DNA of 64,000 nucleotides from assembly GCA_963774625.1 (NCBI GenBank), contig CAVZFQ010000018.1, positions 456,298-520,297 on the forward strand, read 5' to 3'. Positions 8,083-16,757 of this stretch are shown one piece after another. Position numbers and translations under genes: made by a program. Origin of the DNA: VAXT01 sp963774625 (GTDB taxonomy: Bacteria; Actinomycetota; Thermoleophilia; Gaiellales; Gaiellaceae). The notes under the pieces were generated by a model, which saw only the letters and a list, made by a program, of their open reading frames with translations, had not been told where the DNA came from and did no database searches. Positions within the stretch are counted from its first letter, which is position 1. Each line of letters starts with the position of its first letter.

Positions 8083-8195
8083 TGTCCCCCCTTCCTTACA
8101 CCCTGGAGTGACCGGCGTTGTTGTGGCCTCCCGCCGGGCGAAGCCCGGCTCCGGCCAGGGACTCTTCGATAAGCCGACGCCGTACATGGTTTTAC

Positions 8196-8729
8196 GTGCA
8201 CGCGCGTGCTGTAGCTGTCATCGGTGCCTCGGTGCTATTGGGTCTCGTCGGTTGCGGACAGGTGGACGCCCACCGCGCCGTTTCGGAAAACTGCGTCGAT
8301 GCCGAGCGGCCCGGGCCTTGGTCTACGTGGCCCGAGGCGAAATGGGTTCGCCGGATTGTCGAAGAGGGCGGATATCGCGTGATCGGCGCGACCGGAAGCG
8401 CCATAGTCGCCCACGGAAACGGGCACGAGTTCTACCTCTGGGCAGCTGAACTGCCCATCGAGACGCAGACCGACCGTGGGGACTGGCGGAAGCTGACGAC
8501 CATCGGCGATGTCGTCGTGTACGGCGACGAAGACCTCTGGCGGACTTGGGCGGCCCAAGGCTTCACGTTCTGGATTCAGGCCGGCCCGATGGCCTCGTCC
8601 GTCCCCCCTCCGCCCAGACAGCTCGCCTCTCTCATCAAGGCGAGCTTGCACGTGCAGCTACCCGAGCTCTGCGCTCCTCCGCCGCCCGAACCAGAGGAGG
8701 CTTCGCGGGTAGAATCTCGAACGCCATGA
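8196..8729 (+). CDS. Putative lipoprotein, unknown function
   Basis: About 177 residues. The N-terminus from GTG 8196 gives a short hydrophobic signal ending in the lipobox-like GLVGC, so the mature protein would be lipid-anchored. The rest contains several Trp residues and a Pro/Glu-rich tail, and matches no family I recognise. No strong ribosome-binding site is visible; a start further upstream is possible but would spoil the signal peptide. It precedes corA by 24 nt and may be cotranscribed with it. Confidence 0.65.
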   Translation: MHARAVAVIGASVLLGLVGCGQVDAHRAVSENCVDAERPGPWSTWPEAKWVRRIVEEGGYRVIGATGSAIVAHGNGHEFYLWAAELPIETQTDRGDWRKLTTIGDVVVYGDEDLWRTWAAQGFTFWIQAGPMASSVPPPPRQLASLIKASLHVQLPELCAPPPPEPEEASRVESRTP

Positions 8730-8753
8730 GGACGGACGACCCGCTCAGTACCG

Positions 8754-9731
8754 ATGCCCAGCTTGCCCCGGATACGGCGCCAGCGCGCCTCCACGGCCGA
8801 GGTCGTCCGCCCACGCCGCGAGCCGGCTGAGCTCACCGCCGGCGGGCTCACCTGGATCCACCTCGACGCCCCTGACTCGGAGGCTGCGACTGCGCTCGCC
8901 GAGCGCTTCGGCTGGCACCCGCTCGACGTCGAAGACGTCCTCTCGAAGCGCCAGCGGCCGAAGGTCGACGAGTACCCGGACTACCTCTTCTCGGTCCTCC
9001 ACTTTCCGTTCTACGACAAGAACGTCCAGCGGCTGAACGCGGCCGAACTGGACGTCTTCGTCGGCCCCGGATACCTGGTCACGTTGCCGAACGTCGAGCT
9101 GTTGCCGGTGACACGGCTCTTCCAGCGCTGCGTCGACGACGAGGAGCTGCGCGAGAGCCTCTTCCGCCAGGGCTCCGGCTACCTGCTCTATCACGTCCTC
9201 GACGACCTCTTCGACTACTGCTTCCCGATCCTCGACAAGATCGCGCACAAGCTGGACGCGATCGAGGACGACATCGACGAAGGCGCCTTCGAGGAGGTCG
9301 TCCGCGACATCTCGCGGGCGAAGCAGGAGATCATCTCGTTCCGGAAGATCGTCAAGCCCCAGCGGCCGGCGCTCCGCGTGCTCGAGGGTCATGTGCGCCG
9401 GTTCCTGCGCGAGGACCTCGAGCTCTATTTCGACGACCTCGTCGACGCCTCCGAGCGCATCTGGGACCTGCTCGACAACTACAAGGAGGTCGTGGAGGCG
9501 CTCGAGGCGACGAACGAGTCGGCCATCTCGCACCGCCAGAACGACGTCCTGCGGCTGCTCACGATCATCAGCGTGACCATGTTGCCGCTGACCGTGATGA
9601 CCGGCTTGTTCGGGATGAACGTCGACTTTCCGGGAGAAGGCGGATCGGCCGCCTTCTGGGTCATCCTCGGCGGAATGGTCGCGGTCGTCGCGAGCATGGT
9701 CGCCTTCTTCCGTTACAAGCACTGGATTTAG
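8754..9731 (+). CDS. corA: CorA-type magnesium/divalent cation channel
   Basis: 325 residues. A soluble N-terminal alpha/beta domain is followed by the long helical stalk and two C-terminal membrane helices. The GMN signature (LFGMNVDFP, about residues 283-291) sits at the end of the first helix and the basic YKHWI at the extreme C-terminus, as in CorA. It forms a pentameric channel for Mg2+ or Co2+ in the inner membrane. ATG 8754 gives the normal family length. Confidence 0.93.
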   Translation: MPSLPRIRRQRASTAEVVRPRREPAELTAGGLTWIHLDAPDSEAATALAERFGWHPLDVEDVLSKRQRPKVDEYPDYLFSVLHFPFYDKNVQRLNAAELDVFVGPGYLVTLPNVELLPVTRLFQRCVDDEELRESLFRQGSGYLLYHVLDDLFDYCFPILDKIAHKLDAIEDDIDEGAFEEVVRDISRAKQEIISFRKIVKPQRPALRVLEGHVRRFLREDLELYFDDLVDASERIWDLLDNYKEVVEALEATNESAISHRQNDVLRLLTIISVTMLPLTVMTGLFGMNVDFPGEGGSAAFWVILGGMVAVVASMVAFFRYKHWI

Positions 9732-9737
9732 AGACAG

Positions 9738-9760
9738 GTCCTGGTGCCTGGCACCGGGAC
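9738..9760. terminator. Bidirectional hairpin between corA and the RTX gene
   Basis: GTCCTGGTGC (9738-9747) pairs with GCACCGGGAC (9751-9760) through a 3-nt loop, including one G-T pair. It lies between convergent genes and has no T-tract. Confidence 0.6.
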
Positions 9761-9767
9761 GCGGCCT

Positions 9768-10700
9768 CTAGGGACAGCGGAGCTTGCGTTCGGCCGTGCA
9801 GCGGTCGCGCGCCGGGCCGCCGTCGGCTCGATCCTTGCCCTTGCCGCCGAGCAACCCGTCGCGGCCGGCACCACCGAAGAGTGAGTCGTTGCCGGCCTCT
9901 CCGGCGAGCAGGTCGTTACCGGCGCTACCCGCCAGCCGGTCGTTGCCGGCGCCGCCGTTGAGCTCGTTCGAGCGCGAATCGCCGGTCAGAGAGTCGCCGT
10001 GCGGGCTTCCCTCCAGGTCCTCGATGCCGCGCAGCGTGTCCGTGCCCCAGCCGCGGGCCTTGCGGGAGCCGAGATTGGCCGTGATCCCGCGCGGCGCGAA
10101 CAGGTAGTAGACGAAGTCGATGCCCGGGCCGCCGTTCAGCACGTCGTTGCCCGCGTCGCCGTCGAGCGCGTCGATGCCACCTTGACCCAGAAGGACGTCG
10201 TCGCCGCCCACGCCGTCGAGGATGTTGTCGGCGTCGTCGCCGGAGAGCACGTCGTTGAACCGCGAGCCGGAGAGGCCTTCCAGCGCAACGAACGTGTCGG
10301 TGCCGTCACCGGTCGCAGAGTTCGCCGTCAGGTTCGCCGTCACCGGCCCCACTGCCCAGCGGAAGAACGCGAGGTCGAGCCCGGGGCCGCCGTCGAGCCG
10401 GTCGTCTCCCAGGCCGCCGTCGAGGCTGTCGCCGTCGTCGCCGCCGAGGAGCACGTCATTGCCCTCCTCGCCGCAGAGGATGTCGCGGCCGCCGAGGCCG
10501 TCGATCGTGTCGTCGCCGGCGAGCCCCTTGATCACGTCGTTGCCCGGTGTCCCCATGAGCACCTCGCTAGCGGGCGTGCCCCGAATCGTCTGGGTCGCGC
10601 CCAGGCACTCGGTGGAAGGATCGTGATCGGCACGCACGGAAGACGCGCCCGCGCTCGCAAGCAGCGCGGCGATCCCCAGGGCAACGGCGAGTCTGTTCAT
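9768..10700 (-). CDS. Secreted RTX-type calcium-binding repeat protein
   Basis: 310 residues with an N-terminal Sec signal (to about SVRA). Nearly the whole mature chain is glycine/aspartate nonapeptide repeats of the GGxGxDxLx type (for example GGAGNDRLAGSAGNDLLAG), which build a Ca2+-binding parallel beta-roll. Two non-repeat inserts interrupt the repeats. There is no recognisable enzymatic domain or type I secretion gene nearby, so export is probably by Sec. A TACCGT -10 box (10713-10708) lies 7 nt before the ATG, suggesting a leaderless mRNA. Confidence 0.88.
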   Translation of the reverse strand: MNRLAVALGIAALLASAGASSVRADHDPSTECLGATQTIRGTPASEVLMGTPGNDVIKGLAGDDTIDGLGGRDILCGEEGNDVLLGGDDGDSLDGGLGDDRLDGGPGLDLAFFRWAVGPVTANLTANSATGDGTDTFVALEGLSGSRFNDVLSGDDADNILDGVGGDDVLLGQGGIDALDGDAGNDVLNGGPGIDFVYYLFAPRGITANLGSRKARGWGTDTLRGIEDLEGSPHGDSLTGDSRSNELNGGAGNDRLAGSAGNDLLAGEAGNDSLFGGAGRDGLLGGKGKDRADGGPARDRCTAERKLRCP

Positions 10701-10747
10701 GACTCAAACGGTAGCGGCGAATTCGACACCCTGGTAGAAGCACCCGT

Positions 10748-11230
10748 GTGACCAAGCAACTCTGGGCGCCGTGGCGGCTCGAGTACGTCGGCTCTGCGGA
10801 CGAGCAGGAGGGCTGCATCTTCTGTCTCGCCAACGAGGGCGACGACGAGGAGCGGCTCGTCGTCCAGCGCGGCCGGCGTGCGTTCGCGCTCCTCAACCGC
10901 TTCCCCTATGCGTCCGGCCACCTCATGATCGCGCCGGTTCGCCACGTCGGTGAGATCACCGACCTCGAGGACGACGAGATCCTCGAGTTGCACCGGCTTG
11001 CCGGGCAAGGCCTTGGCGCGCTGTCCCAGACCTACGGCCCGCAGGGCTTCAACCTCGGCTGGAACCTGGGCCGAATCGCCGGAGCCGGCGTGACGGATCA
11101 TGTCCACCTGCACGTCGTCCCACGCTGGGCCGGCGACACGAACTTCATGCCCGTGCTCGCCGACGTCAAGGTGCTCCCCGAGCACCTGGCCGACTCGCGC
11201 CGCAAGCTCGCGGAGGCCTGGCCGACCTGA
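10748..11230 (+). CDS. HIT family nucleotide hydrolase/phosphorylase
   Basis: 160 residues. The C-terminal HVHLHVV is the catalytic HxHxH motif. The N-terminal WAPWRLEY, the CIFC cysteine pair, and the block GFNLGWNLGRIAGAG before PRWAGDTNFMPV match the mycobacterial Ap4A phosphorylase (Rv2613c) type rather than general HIT proteins. The likely role is cleavage of diadenosine polyphosphates. The start is GTG at 10748. A small intergenic space separates it from the divergent RTX gene. Confidence 0.88.
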   Translation: MTKQLWAPWRLEYVGSADEQEGCIFCLANEGDDEERLVVQRGRRAFALLNRFPYASGHLMIAPVRHVGEITDLEDDEILELHRLAGQGLGALSQTYGPQGFNLGWNLGRIAGAGVTDHVHLHVVPRWAGDTNFMPVLADVKVLPEHLADSRRKLAEAWPT

Positions 11231-11240
11231 GTCACAAGGC

Positions 11241-11273
11241 GCAGCGCCGGGACCACATTGGCCCCGGCGCTGC
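11241..11273. terminator. Hairpin terminator between HIT and cupredoxin genes
   Basis: GCAGCGCCGGG (11241-11251) pairs with CCCGGCGCTGC (11263-11273), an 11-bp perfect stem between convergent genes, with no T-tract. Confidence 0.7.
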
Positions 11274-11293
11274 GATTCGGATGAACTACCGCG

Positions 11294-12166
11294 TTAACGG
11301 TTGACCGTCTTTGTGACGCTGAACCCCGGGATGTAGCCGGGAGCGGTGTTGACCCACGCGCGGGCCTGCGTCCGGCCGCGCGGGAAGCTGCCGACGAAAC
11401 GGGCTTCGCCGAGCCTGTTCAGCTTGACGCGCTTCGTGGTGAACCAGGAGCCGGAGTTCGTGCGCCGCTGAAGGCTGACGAACCTGCCGGCGTACGACCT
11501 CTGCGCGGCGACCTTGACGTAGAACCGGTTCGCCTGGTGGCTGAGGACGCGGAAGATGACGAGTGGCCTGACGTTGACGAACGGTGCCTGCGTGCTCTCG
11601 CCGTTCCGCCAGGACGCCTTGTACTCGGAGCGGATCGCGGGCCGATCCGTGAACGTCCAGATACCGTCGGCGCCGGTCGTCAGCGCCTTGGTCTCCTGCT
11701 TGCCCCCGTAGCGCGTAATGGTCACAGTGACACTCTCGCCCGAGCGGCCGTTCGCGACGCTGCCAGAGACCTGAACCGGGTTCCGATAGACGAGGAACAC
11801 GCGGCTGACGCCGATGGTCACCGAATTACCGGTGCCGCGAACGTGCACGGTGCCCACACTCGACGCCTTGCGGCCGTCGTGGTACGAGTACGCGGACGCT
11901 GTGCCGAAGCGGTAGGAGAACGACTCGCCCGGGTCGAGCACGGGCGACGAGGGAAACGCACTCGTATCCGAGACGACCTGGTGCGGCTGCGTGTCGGTGT
12001 TCTTCCACGTCACCGTGTCGTCAGCCCGGATCACGACCGTAGCCGGCGAGAAGCCGGTCGCCGTGATGTTCACCGTCACTGTCGCGGACGGAGCCGACTG
12101 CGAGACTGCAGGAGCGGCGCCCGCGATCGCGAGCGTTCCTGCCAGCAGAACGAGCAACTTTCTCAT
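11294..12166 (-). CDS. Secreted cupredoxin-fold protein with a degenerate copper site
   Basis: 290 residues. A signal peptide is followed by a plastocyanin/amicyanin-like domain (about 27-112: FSPATVVIRADDTVTWKN, PHQVVSD) and a C-terminal beta-rich, Ig-like region. The first histidine ligand is present in PHQ. The second half of a type 1 copper site (Cys-x2-3-His-x2-3-Met) is missing: the position reads YSYHDGRKASSVGTV, with no Cys or Met. It may bind metal differently, or be purely structural. ATG 12166 is preceded by an AGGGGG ribosome-binding site. Confidence 0.78.
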   Translation of the reverse strand: MRKLLVLLAGTLAIAGAAPAVSQSAPSATVTVNITATGFSPATVVIRADDTVTWKNTDTQPHQVVSDTSAFPSSPVLDPGESFSYRFGTASAYSYHDGRKASSVGTVHVRGTGNSVTIGVSRVFLVYRNPVQVSGSVANGRSGESVTVTITRYGGKQETKALTTGADGIWTFTDRPAIRSEYKASWRNGESTQAPFVNVRPLVIFRVLSHQANRFYVKVAAQRSYAGRFVSLQRRTNSGSWFTTKRVKLNRLGEARFVGSFPRGRTQARAWVNTAPGYIPGFSVTKTVNR

Positions 12167-12192
12167 TTTCGATTGACCCCCTGATTTTTGAT

Positions 12193-12213
12193 CCGGACAC
12201 GTGTTCTGTCCGG
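12193..12213. repeat. Inverted repeat upstream of the cupredoxin gene
   Basis: CCGGACA (12193-12199) and TGTCCGG (12207-12213) form a 7-bp inverted repeat with a 7-nt spacer, 26 bp upstream of the start. It could be an operator or a 5'-leader hairpin. Nothing else is seen between the two divergent coding regions. Confidence 0.4.
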
Positions 12214-12311
12214 TTTGACGGAGGTCTAGACACGAAGTTCCTCCCTGTTTACAGGACTTTTACGGGTGGTGGGAGGTTTTGGTCAGGTTCGCCCAGATTC
12301 GAAGGGCTCAG

Positions 12312-13811
12312 TCAGACGAGCTCACCGGCGCGCGCCAGCAGCGCCGCCTCGGCAGACGTCTCGCGTTCCCGAGCAGCCTCGCTCCACGACTCGTTCGCCG
12401 CCAGGGTCGTGTCGAGCCTCTCGAGCATCGCGCTCATCGCCGCTTCCGACGAGGAGCCGATCTGCAGGCGGGCTGCAGCGCACGCAGCAGGGTCGAGCGC
12501 GGCACTCAACGTCGCCTCCTCGAGCTCGACCGGCGCCCCGATCGCGGCCTCGGCAGCCGCAGACAGGCGCGCCGGCGTCAGCGCCGACGGAGGCTCTCCC
12601 GCCTCGACGAGGTCGCGAACGGCCAGTCCGACGACCTTGTGCGCGCTGCGGTAGTCGAGGCCGGCCTCGAGAGCAAGGACATCGGCAACGTCGGCCGCCG
12701 TGACGAAGCTCTCGCGCGCGACCTGCTCGAAGCGCGTCGGCCGCAATTCGATCCCGTTGAGCACGGACGCCGTGAGCCGCGCAATCGCGACCGCGTCGTC
12801 GAGCGCCCGTGGGACCATGCCGTTCAGGAGGTGGAAGTGATCCGTACGAGCCGACCCGGTGTGCAGCGTGGCGAGTGCAGCGGCCAGGTCGCCGGCAGCC
12901 TGGCCGGCCTGTGTTCGGATCGCAGCCAAGGCGTATGGGTTCTTCTTCTGCGGCATCAGCGCGCTCGCACGGCTATGGGCATCGCCGAGCTCCACGAGCC
13001 CGAACTCCTGGCTCGCGTAGATCTCGAAGTCCTGGCCGAGCTGGCTCTGGTGCGTGGCCGCGATCGCAAGGGTCGCGAGGAGCTCGACGTAGACATCCGC
13101 CTGCCACGCCGCGTCCTTGGCATGCTCGATCACCCCGTCGCAGCCGAGCAGCTCGGCGAGACGCGTTCGATCGAGTGCCCAGCGCGAGCCTGCACTGCCA
13201 CCGGCGCCGGCGACGCTCGCCCCGAGGGCCGTGTACGACGTGCGCACGCGATCGGCATCGCGCAGCGCCGGATACGCGTAGGTCAGGAGGAGGTGCCCGA
13301 CGGTGGTGGGCTGGGCCGGCTGCAGATAGGTGTAGTCGGTCGCGAGCGCGTCTCGGGTCGCGCGGGCCTGTCGCGCGAGCGCGGCGGCCTGGTCGGTGAC
13401 CGCGTCGTGCAGCTCCCGCGCAGCCGTTCGCGCAGTCAGACGAAGCCCGACGCGAAAGGCCTCGCGGCGTGGACGCCCCGCGCTCAGCCAGCCCGCAGCA
13501 GCATTGCCCACTCGTCGCTCAAGCTCGGCCTCGCGTGCGTTGAAGGCGTCGCCGAGCGACGGGTCCCACGGGAACTCGTCGCCGGGAATCGCGTGCAGCT
13601 CGAGCAGCCCTCGCACGAGTGCCCGCGCGTCGTCGCCCGCCAGGTCGCCGCCCTCGATCAGGGCGACTGCATGCGCAAGGTCCGCGAGCGACAGGCCGCG
13701 CGCGAGCCGCGGGCCATGTGCGCTCTCGGCGGCGTAGGCGGCTGCCACGAGCTCGCCTGCAGCACCGCCCCGCAACCGCCCGCCTCGGCCGAGCTCCTCC
13801 GTGTCCGTCAT
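12312..13811 (-). CDS. Argininosuccinate lyase-like protein lacking key catalytic residues
   Basis: 499 residues, all-helical, of the fumarase/aspartase superfamily. It aligns with ArgH by DYTYLQPAQPTTVGH, EEFGLVEL-like SQEFGLVELGDAHS and ALMPQKKNPY. Key positions differ. The catalytic His of the THLQ motif is Tyr (residue 162). The serine before LMP in GSSLMP is Ala (ASALMP, residue 284). The NRDMQEDK block reads ARTDHFHLLNG. No other arginine-pathway gene is nearby. ATG 13811 lies only 4 nt from the tRNA-Gly 3' end, so the transcript may include the tRNA or the start may be a few codons further in. A true lyase activity is doubtful. Confidence 0.7.
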   Translation of the reverse strand: MTDTEELGRGGRLRGGAAGELVAAAYAAESAHGPRLARGLSLADLAHAVALIEGGDLAGDDARALVRGLLELHAIPGDEFPWDPSLGDAFNAREAELERRVGNAAAGWLSAGRPRREAFRVGLRLTARTAARELHDAVTDQAAALARQARATRDALATDYTYLQPAQPTTVGHLLLTYAYPALRDADRVRTSYTALGASVAGAGGSAGSRWALDRTRLAELLGCDGVIEHAKDAAWQADVYVELLATLAIAATHQSQLGQDFEIYASQEFGLVELGDAHSRASALMPQKKNPYALAAIRTQAGQAAGDLAAALATLHTGSARTDHFHLLNGMVPRALDDAVAIARLTASVLNGIELRPTRFEQVARESFVTAADVADVLALEAGLDYRSAHKVVGLAVRDLVEAGEPPSALTPARLSAAAEAAIGAPVELEEATLSAALDPAACAAARLQIGSSSEAAMSAMLERLDTTLAANESWSEAARERETSAEAALLARAGELV

Positions 13812-13815
13812 GAAA

Positions 13816-13888
13816 AGCGGACGACGGGGTTCGAACCCGCGACCCTCAGCTTGGGAAGCTGATGCTCTACCAACTGAGCTACGTCCGC
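13816..13888 (-). tRNA. tRNA-Gly(CCC)
   Basis: 73 nt. Acceptor GCGGACG/CGTCCGC with discriminator T, anticodon loop TTCCCAA (anticodon CCC), and T-arm CGGGGTTCGAACCCGCG read on the plus strand. Confidence 0.96.
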
Positions 13889-13951
13889 GTCAGCCCCAGG
13901 ATAGTCGAGAAGCGGCGATAATCCTCCGGCGTGAAAGCGAAGGAGGACTGA

Positions 13952-14986
13952 ATGGCTGCAACCGCTACCGACCTGCAAACGATCGCGAAACAGCTCGTCG
14001 CCGAGGGCAAGGGGATCCTCGCGGCGGACGAGAGCTCCGGCACGATCAAGAAGCGCCTCGACTCGATCAGCGTCGAGTCGACGGAGGACAACCGCCGTGC
14101 CTACCGCGAGCTGCTCTTCACCACCGAGGGGATGGAGGAGTTCATCAGCGGCGTGATCCTCTACGACGAGACGATCCGGCAGGCGGCCGAGGACGGGACG
14201 CCGTTCCCCGACCTGCTCCAGAGCCGCGGGATCATCCCCGGGATCAAGGTCGACCTCGGTGCGAAGGACCTCGCGGGGGCGCCGGGCGAGACGGTCACCG
14301 AGGGCCTCGACGGGCTGCGCGAGCGCCTCGCCGAGTACTACGAGTTGGGAGCCCGCTTCACCAAGTGGCGGGCCGTGATCTCGATCGGCGCTGGCCTCCC
14401 GAGCGACTACTGCATCTGGGTGAACGCGCACGCGCTCGCACGGTACGCAGGCCTTTCGCAGGAGGCCGGCCTCGTCCCCATCGTCGAGCCCGAGGTCTTG
14501 ATGGACGGCGACCACACGATCGAGCAGTCGTACCACGTCACGGTGCGCGTACTGCAGGCTCTCTACACGGAGCTGTTCGACCAGCGAGTCCAGCGCGAGG
14601 GCTCGCTGTTGAAGACGAACATGGTCGTCTCCGGCTACGACTGTCCCGAGCAGGCCGACGTGGATACCGTCGCCGAGGAGACGATCCGCTGCCTGAAGAA
14701 CGAAGTGCCGGCCGCCGTGCCTGGAGTCGTGTTCTTGTCAGGCGGCATGTCCGACGAGGACGCGACTGCGCGCCTGAACGCGATGAACCAGCGCGGCCCG
14801 CATCCGTGGGAGCTCTCGTTCTCGTACGGGCGTGCTCTCCAGGCGCCTGCACTGAAGGCCTGGGGCGGCCAGGAGGCGAACGTCGAGGACGCCCAGAAGG
14901 CGTTCTACCGCCGCGCCAAGTTCAACGGCGCCGCCCGGTCCGGCTCCTACGCACCCGAATGGGAGACGCAGGAAGCCACGGCCTGA
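13952..14986 (+). CDS. Fructose-bisphosphate aldolase, class I
   Basis: 344 residues, eukaryotic-type class I aldolase. Recognisable blocks are GILAADESSGTIKKR, FTKWRAV, VPIVEPEVLMDGDH, and LLKTNMV, which carries the Schiff-base lysine (usual motif LLKPNMV). It cleaves fructose-1,6-bisphosphate to DHAP and glyceraldehyde-3-phosphate. A strong AAGGAGG ribosome-binding site precedes ATG 13952. It lies close to the convergent glpX, the gluconeogenic bisphosphatase using the same substrate. Confidence 0.95.
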   Translation: MAATATDLQTIAKQLVAEGKGILAADESSGTIKKRLDSISVESTEDNRRAYRELLFTTEGMEEFISGVILYDETIRQAAEDGTPFPDLLQSRGIIPGIKVDLGAKDLAGAPGETVTEGLDGLRERLAEYYELGARFTKWRAVISIGAGLPSDYCIWVNAHALARYAGLSQEAGLVPIVEPEVLMDGDHTIEQSYHVTVRVLQALYTELFDQRVQREGSLLKTNMVVSGYDCPEQADVDTVAEETIRCLKNEVPAAVPGVVFLSGGMSDEDATARLNAMNQRGPHPWELSFSYGRALQAPALKAWGGQEANVEDAQKAFYRRAKFNGAARSGSYAPEWETQEATA

Positions 14987-15315
14987 ACCTCGTCCGGGCG
15001 CACGTCGAGCGGTTCAATGCCGGCGTGCGCTCGGGTGACTTCGGGCCGATGGTCGAGGAGGGCTTCGCCGACAACGCCGAGCTGGCGTTCGAGGGCGTGC
15101 CGGTCGGGCCGTTCCGCGGCAAGGAGGCAATCGCCCGCGCCTACGCTGAGCAGCCGCCGGATGACGAGGTCGCCATCTTGCGAACGAACAAGCAGGGCGA
15201 CGAGATGGTGGTCGTCGACTACGCGTGGACGGCGGCGCCGAACGAGCGGGCCGGCACGATGATCTTCCGCCTCCGCGACGACAAGATCGACCGCCTACTG
15301 GTTACGTTCGGTTAG
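14959..15315 (+). CDS. SnoaL/NTF2-like small protein
   Basis: About 110-118 residues. The order AHVERFNAGVRSGDFG, FEGVPVGPFRGKEAIARAY, VDYAWTA and GTMIFRLRDDKIDRLLVTFG is typical of the NTF2-like/SnoaL fold (a nuclear transport factor 2-type cone). It overlaps the aldolase end: ATG at 14959 is one possible start, and CTG at 14983 (CTGA overlap with the aldolase stop) is another. The function is unknown; it is probably cotranslated with the aldolase. Confidence 0.7.
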   Translation: MGDAGSHGLNLVRAHVERFNAGVRSGDFGPMVEEGFADNAELAFEGVPVGPFRGKEAIARAYAEQPPDDEVAILRTNKQGDEMVVVDYAWTAAPNERAGTMIFRLRDDKIDRLLVTFG

Positions 15316-15735
15316 CTACCGCAGCCGAACGACGAACCAGCCGTCGACGTCGTCGCACAGCACCTGCTCGGGCGCTTCGTGCGCATACGAGTAGACGGGG
15401 AGGCCGCGGTGTGTGACCTGCCAGCGGCCGTCGGGTCGACGAATCGTGCCGAAACGGCCCGGGATGCCTCGGACGTAGCGCGGAACGGATGCGCGGTTAC
15501 GAACGATCAGCGGCGGCCAGAGGCGAGCACATTCTCCCCTGCATCTGATCTTGCCCCCGGCTCGCTTCTCGACGGTCCAGTAGTAGAGCGCCTTCTTCCC
15601 CCGGGTCGCCAGGATCGGCCCGAACACGTTGTCGCGGTACTTGATGGCCGGCGGCCTGGTCGTCACGCCCGAGCCGACGGACGGCAACGCGACCGCTGCG
15701 AGAACGGCGAGCGTGGCGAGTGTGACGATCTTCAC
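15316..15735 (-). CDS. Secreted COG4315-type repeat protein
   Basis: 139 residues from GTG 15735, with a Sec signal peptide. It contains two copies of the short lipoprotein-type unit known from COG4315 proteins (LYYWTVEK ... CAR.WPPL and VYSYAHEAPEQVLCDDVDGWFVV), though no lipobox cysteine is seen at the cleavage site. The function of this family is unclear. The gene begins 20 nt after glpX ends and is probably in the same transcript. Confidence 0.75.
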   Translation of the reverse strand: MKIVTLATLAVLAAVALPSVGSGVTTRPPAIKYRDNVFGPILATRGKKALYYWTVEKRAGGKIRCRGECARLWPPLIVRNRASVPRYVRGIPGRFGTIRRPDGRWQVTHRGLPVYSYAHEAPEQVLCDDVDGWFVVRLR

Positions 15736-15755
15736 AGGGTGAGTTGTAGCGCGCT

Positions 15756-16757
15756 CTAGCGGTATCTGCCACCCGAGAGGTGCTCGAGCTTCTCGAACGC
15801 GTGGCGGGCCTCGACGCGACGAACCGTGCCCGAGCGCGAGCGCATGACGATCGAGTCCGTAACTGCGCCCCGTGGCTCGTAGCGCACGCCTCGGAGCAGC
15901 GCGCCCGTAGTGACGCCGGTCGCCGCGAAGAAGACATTGTCGCCGCCGACGAGGTCGTCGACCGCCAGCACCCGGTCGAGGTCGTAGCCTGCGTCGACGA
16001 GCGCCTGGCGCTCCTCGTCGTTTCGCGGCCAGAGCTTCCCCTGCAGCGTCCCTCCGACGCACTTGAGCGCAGCTGCCGAGAGGACACCTTCCGGAGTGCC
16101 GCCGATTCCCATCAAGAGGTCGACGCCGGTGCCCGGCTGGGCGGCGGCGATCGCGGGGGCAACGTCGCCGTCCCTGATCAGCATCACCTTCGCCTCGATC
16201 TGGCGGAGCTGGGCGATCAGGTCGGCGTGCCGATCGCGGTCGAGCACGACGACCGTCACGTCGCTCGGGTTGACGCCTTTCGCCTTGGCCACGCGCTTCA
16301 CGTTCTCGTCCGGTGGCGCCTCGATGTCGATCGCGTCAGCAGCCTCTGGGCCACAGGCGATCTTGTCCATGTAGACCGCCGCCCCCGGAAAGAACATCGT
16401 CCCGCGATCGGAGCACGCGATCGTCGCGATCGCATTCGGCTGCCCCTCCGCCGTCAACCTGGTGCCCTCGAGTGGGTCGACGGCGACGTCGACCTCGGAG
16501 CCCACCCCCGATCCGATCTCCTCGCCGTTGTAGAGCATCGGTGCCTCGTCCTTCTCCCCTTCGCCGATGACGACGACGCCGGCCATGGAGACCGTGTCGA
16601 GCATCAGGCGCATCCCGTCCACCGCAGCCTGGTCGGCCGCAATCTTGTCGCCGCGCCCGATCCAGCGCCCGGCGGCCATCGCAGCCGACTCGGTGACGCG
16701 GACGAGCTCGAGCGCCAGGTTGCGATCCGGAGCCGTACCGCGCGGCGCCTCAGTCAC
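15756..16757 (-). CDS. glpX: Fructose-1,6-bisphosphatase, class II (GlpX)
   Basis: 333 residues with the class II signatures GEGEKDEAPML and VDPLEGT, plus GIGGTPEGVLSAAALKCVGG. It hydrolyses fructose-1,6-bisphosphate in gluconeogenesis. Starting at GTG 16757, a TAGGAT -10 (16769-16764) sits 6 nt upstream, so the mRNA is probably leaderless. It lies close to, and convergent with, the class I aldolase. Confidence 0.95.
   Translation of the reverse strand: MTEAPRGTAPDRNLALELVRVTESAAMAAGRWIGRGDKIAADQAAVDGMRLMLDTVSMAGVVVIGEGEKDEAPMLYNGEEIGSGVGSEVDVAVDPLEGTRLTAEGQPNAIATIACSDRGTMFFPGAAVYMDKIACGPEAADAIDIEAPPDENVKRVAKAKGVNPSDVTVVVLDRDRHADLIAQLRQIEAKVMLIRDGDVAPAIAAAQPGTGVDLLMGIGGTPEGVLSAAALKCVGGTLQGKLWPRNDEERQALVDAGYDLDRVLAVDDLVGGDNVFFAATGVTTGALLRGVRYEPRGAVTDSIVMRSRSGTVRRVEARHAFEKLEHLSGGRYR

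Noticed and set aside
8726..8830. A 34-codon frame starting at ATG 8726, with TAGAAT 10 nt upstream
   Set aside because: It overlaps corA in another frame and has no recognisable features; the upstream box may instead serve corA.
9780..10560. CRISPR-like or satellite repeats
   Set aside because: The repeats are in-frame codons for the calcium-binding nonapeptides of the RTX gene, without spacers or palindromic units.
13801..14958. A fused long frame running into the SnoaL-like gene
   Set aside because: It is a shadow frame through tRNA-Gly and the class I aldolase, which has complete family homology in its own frame.
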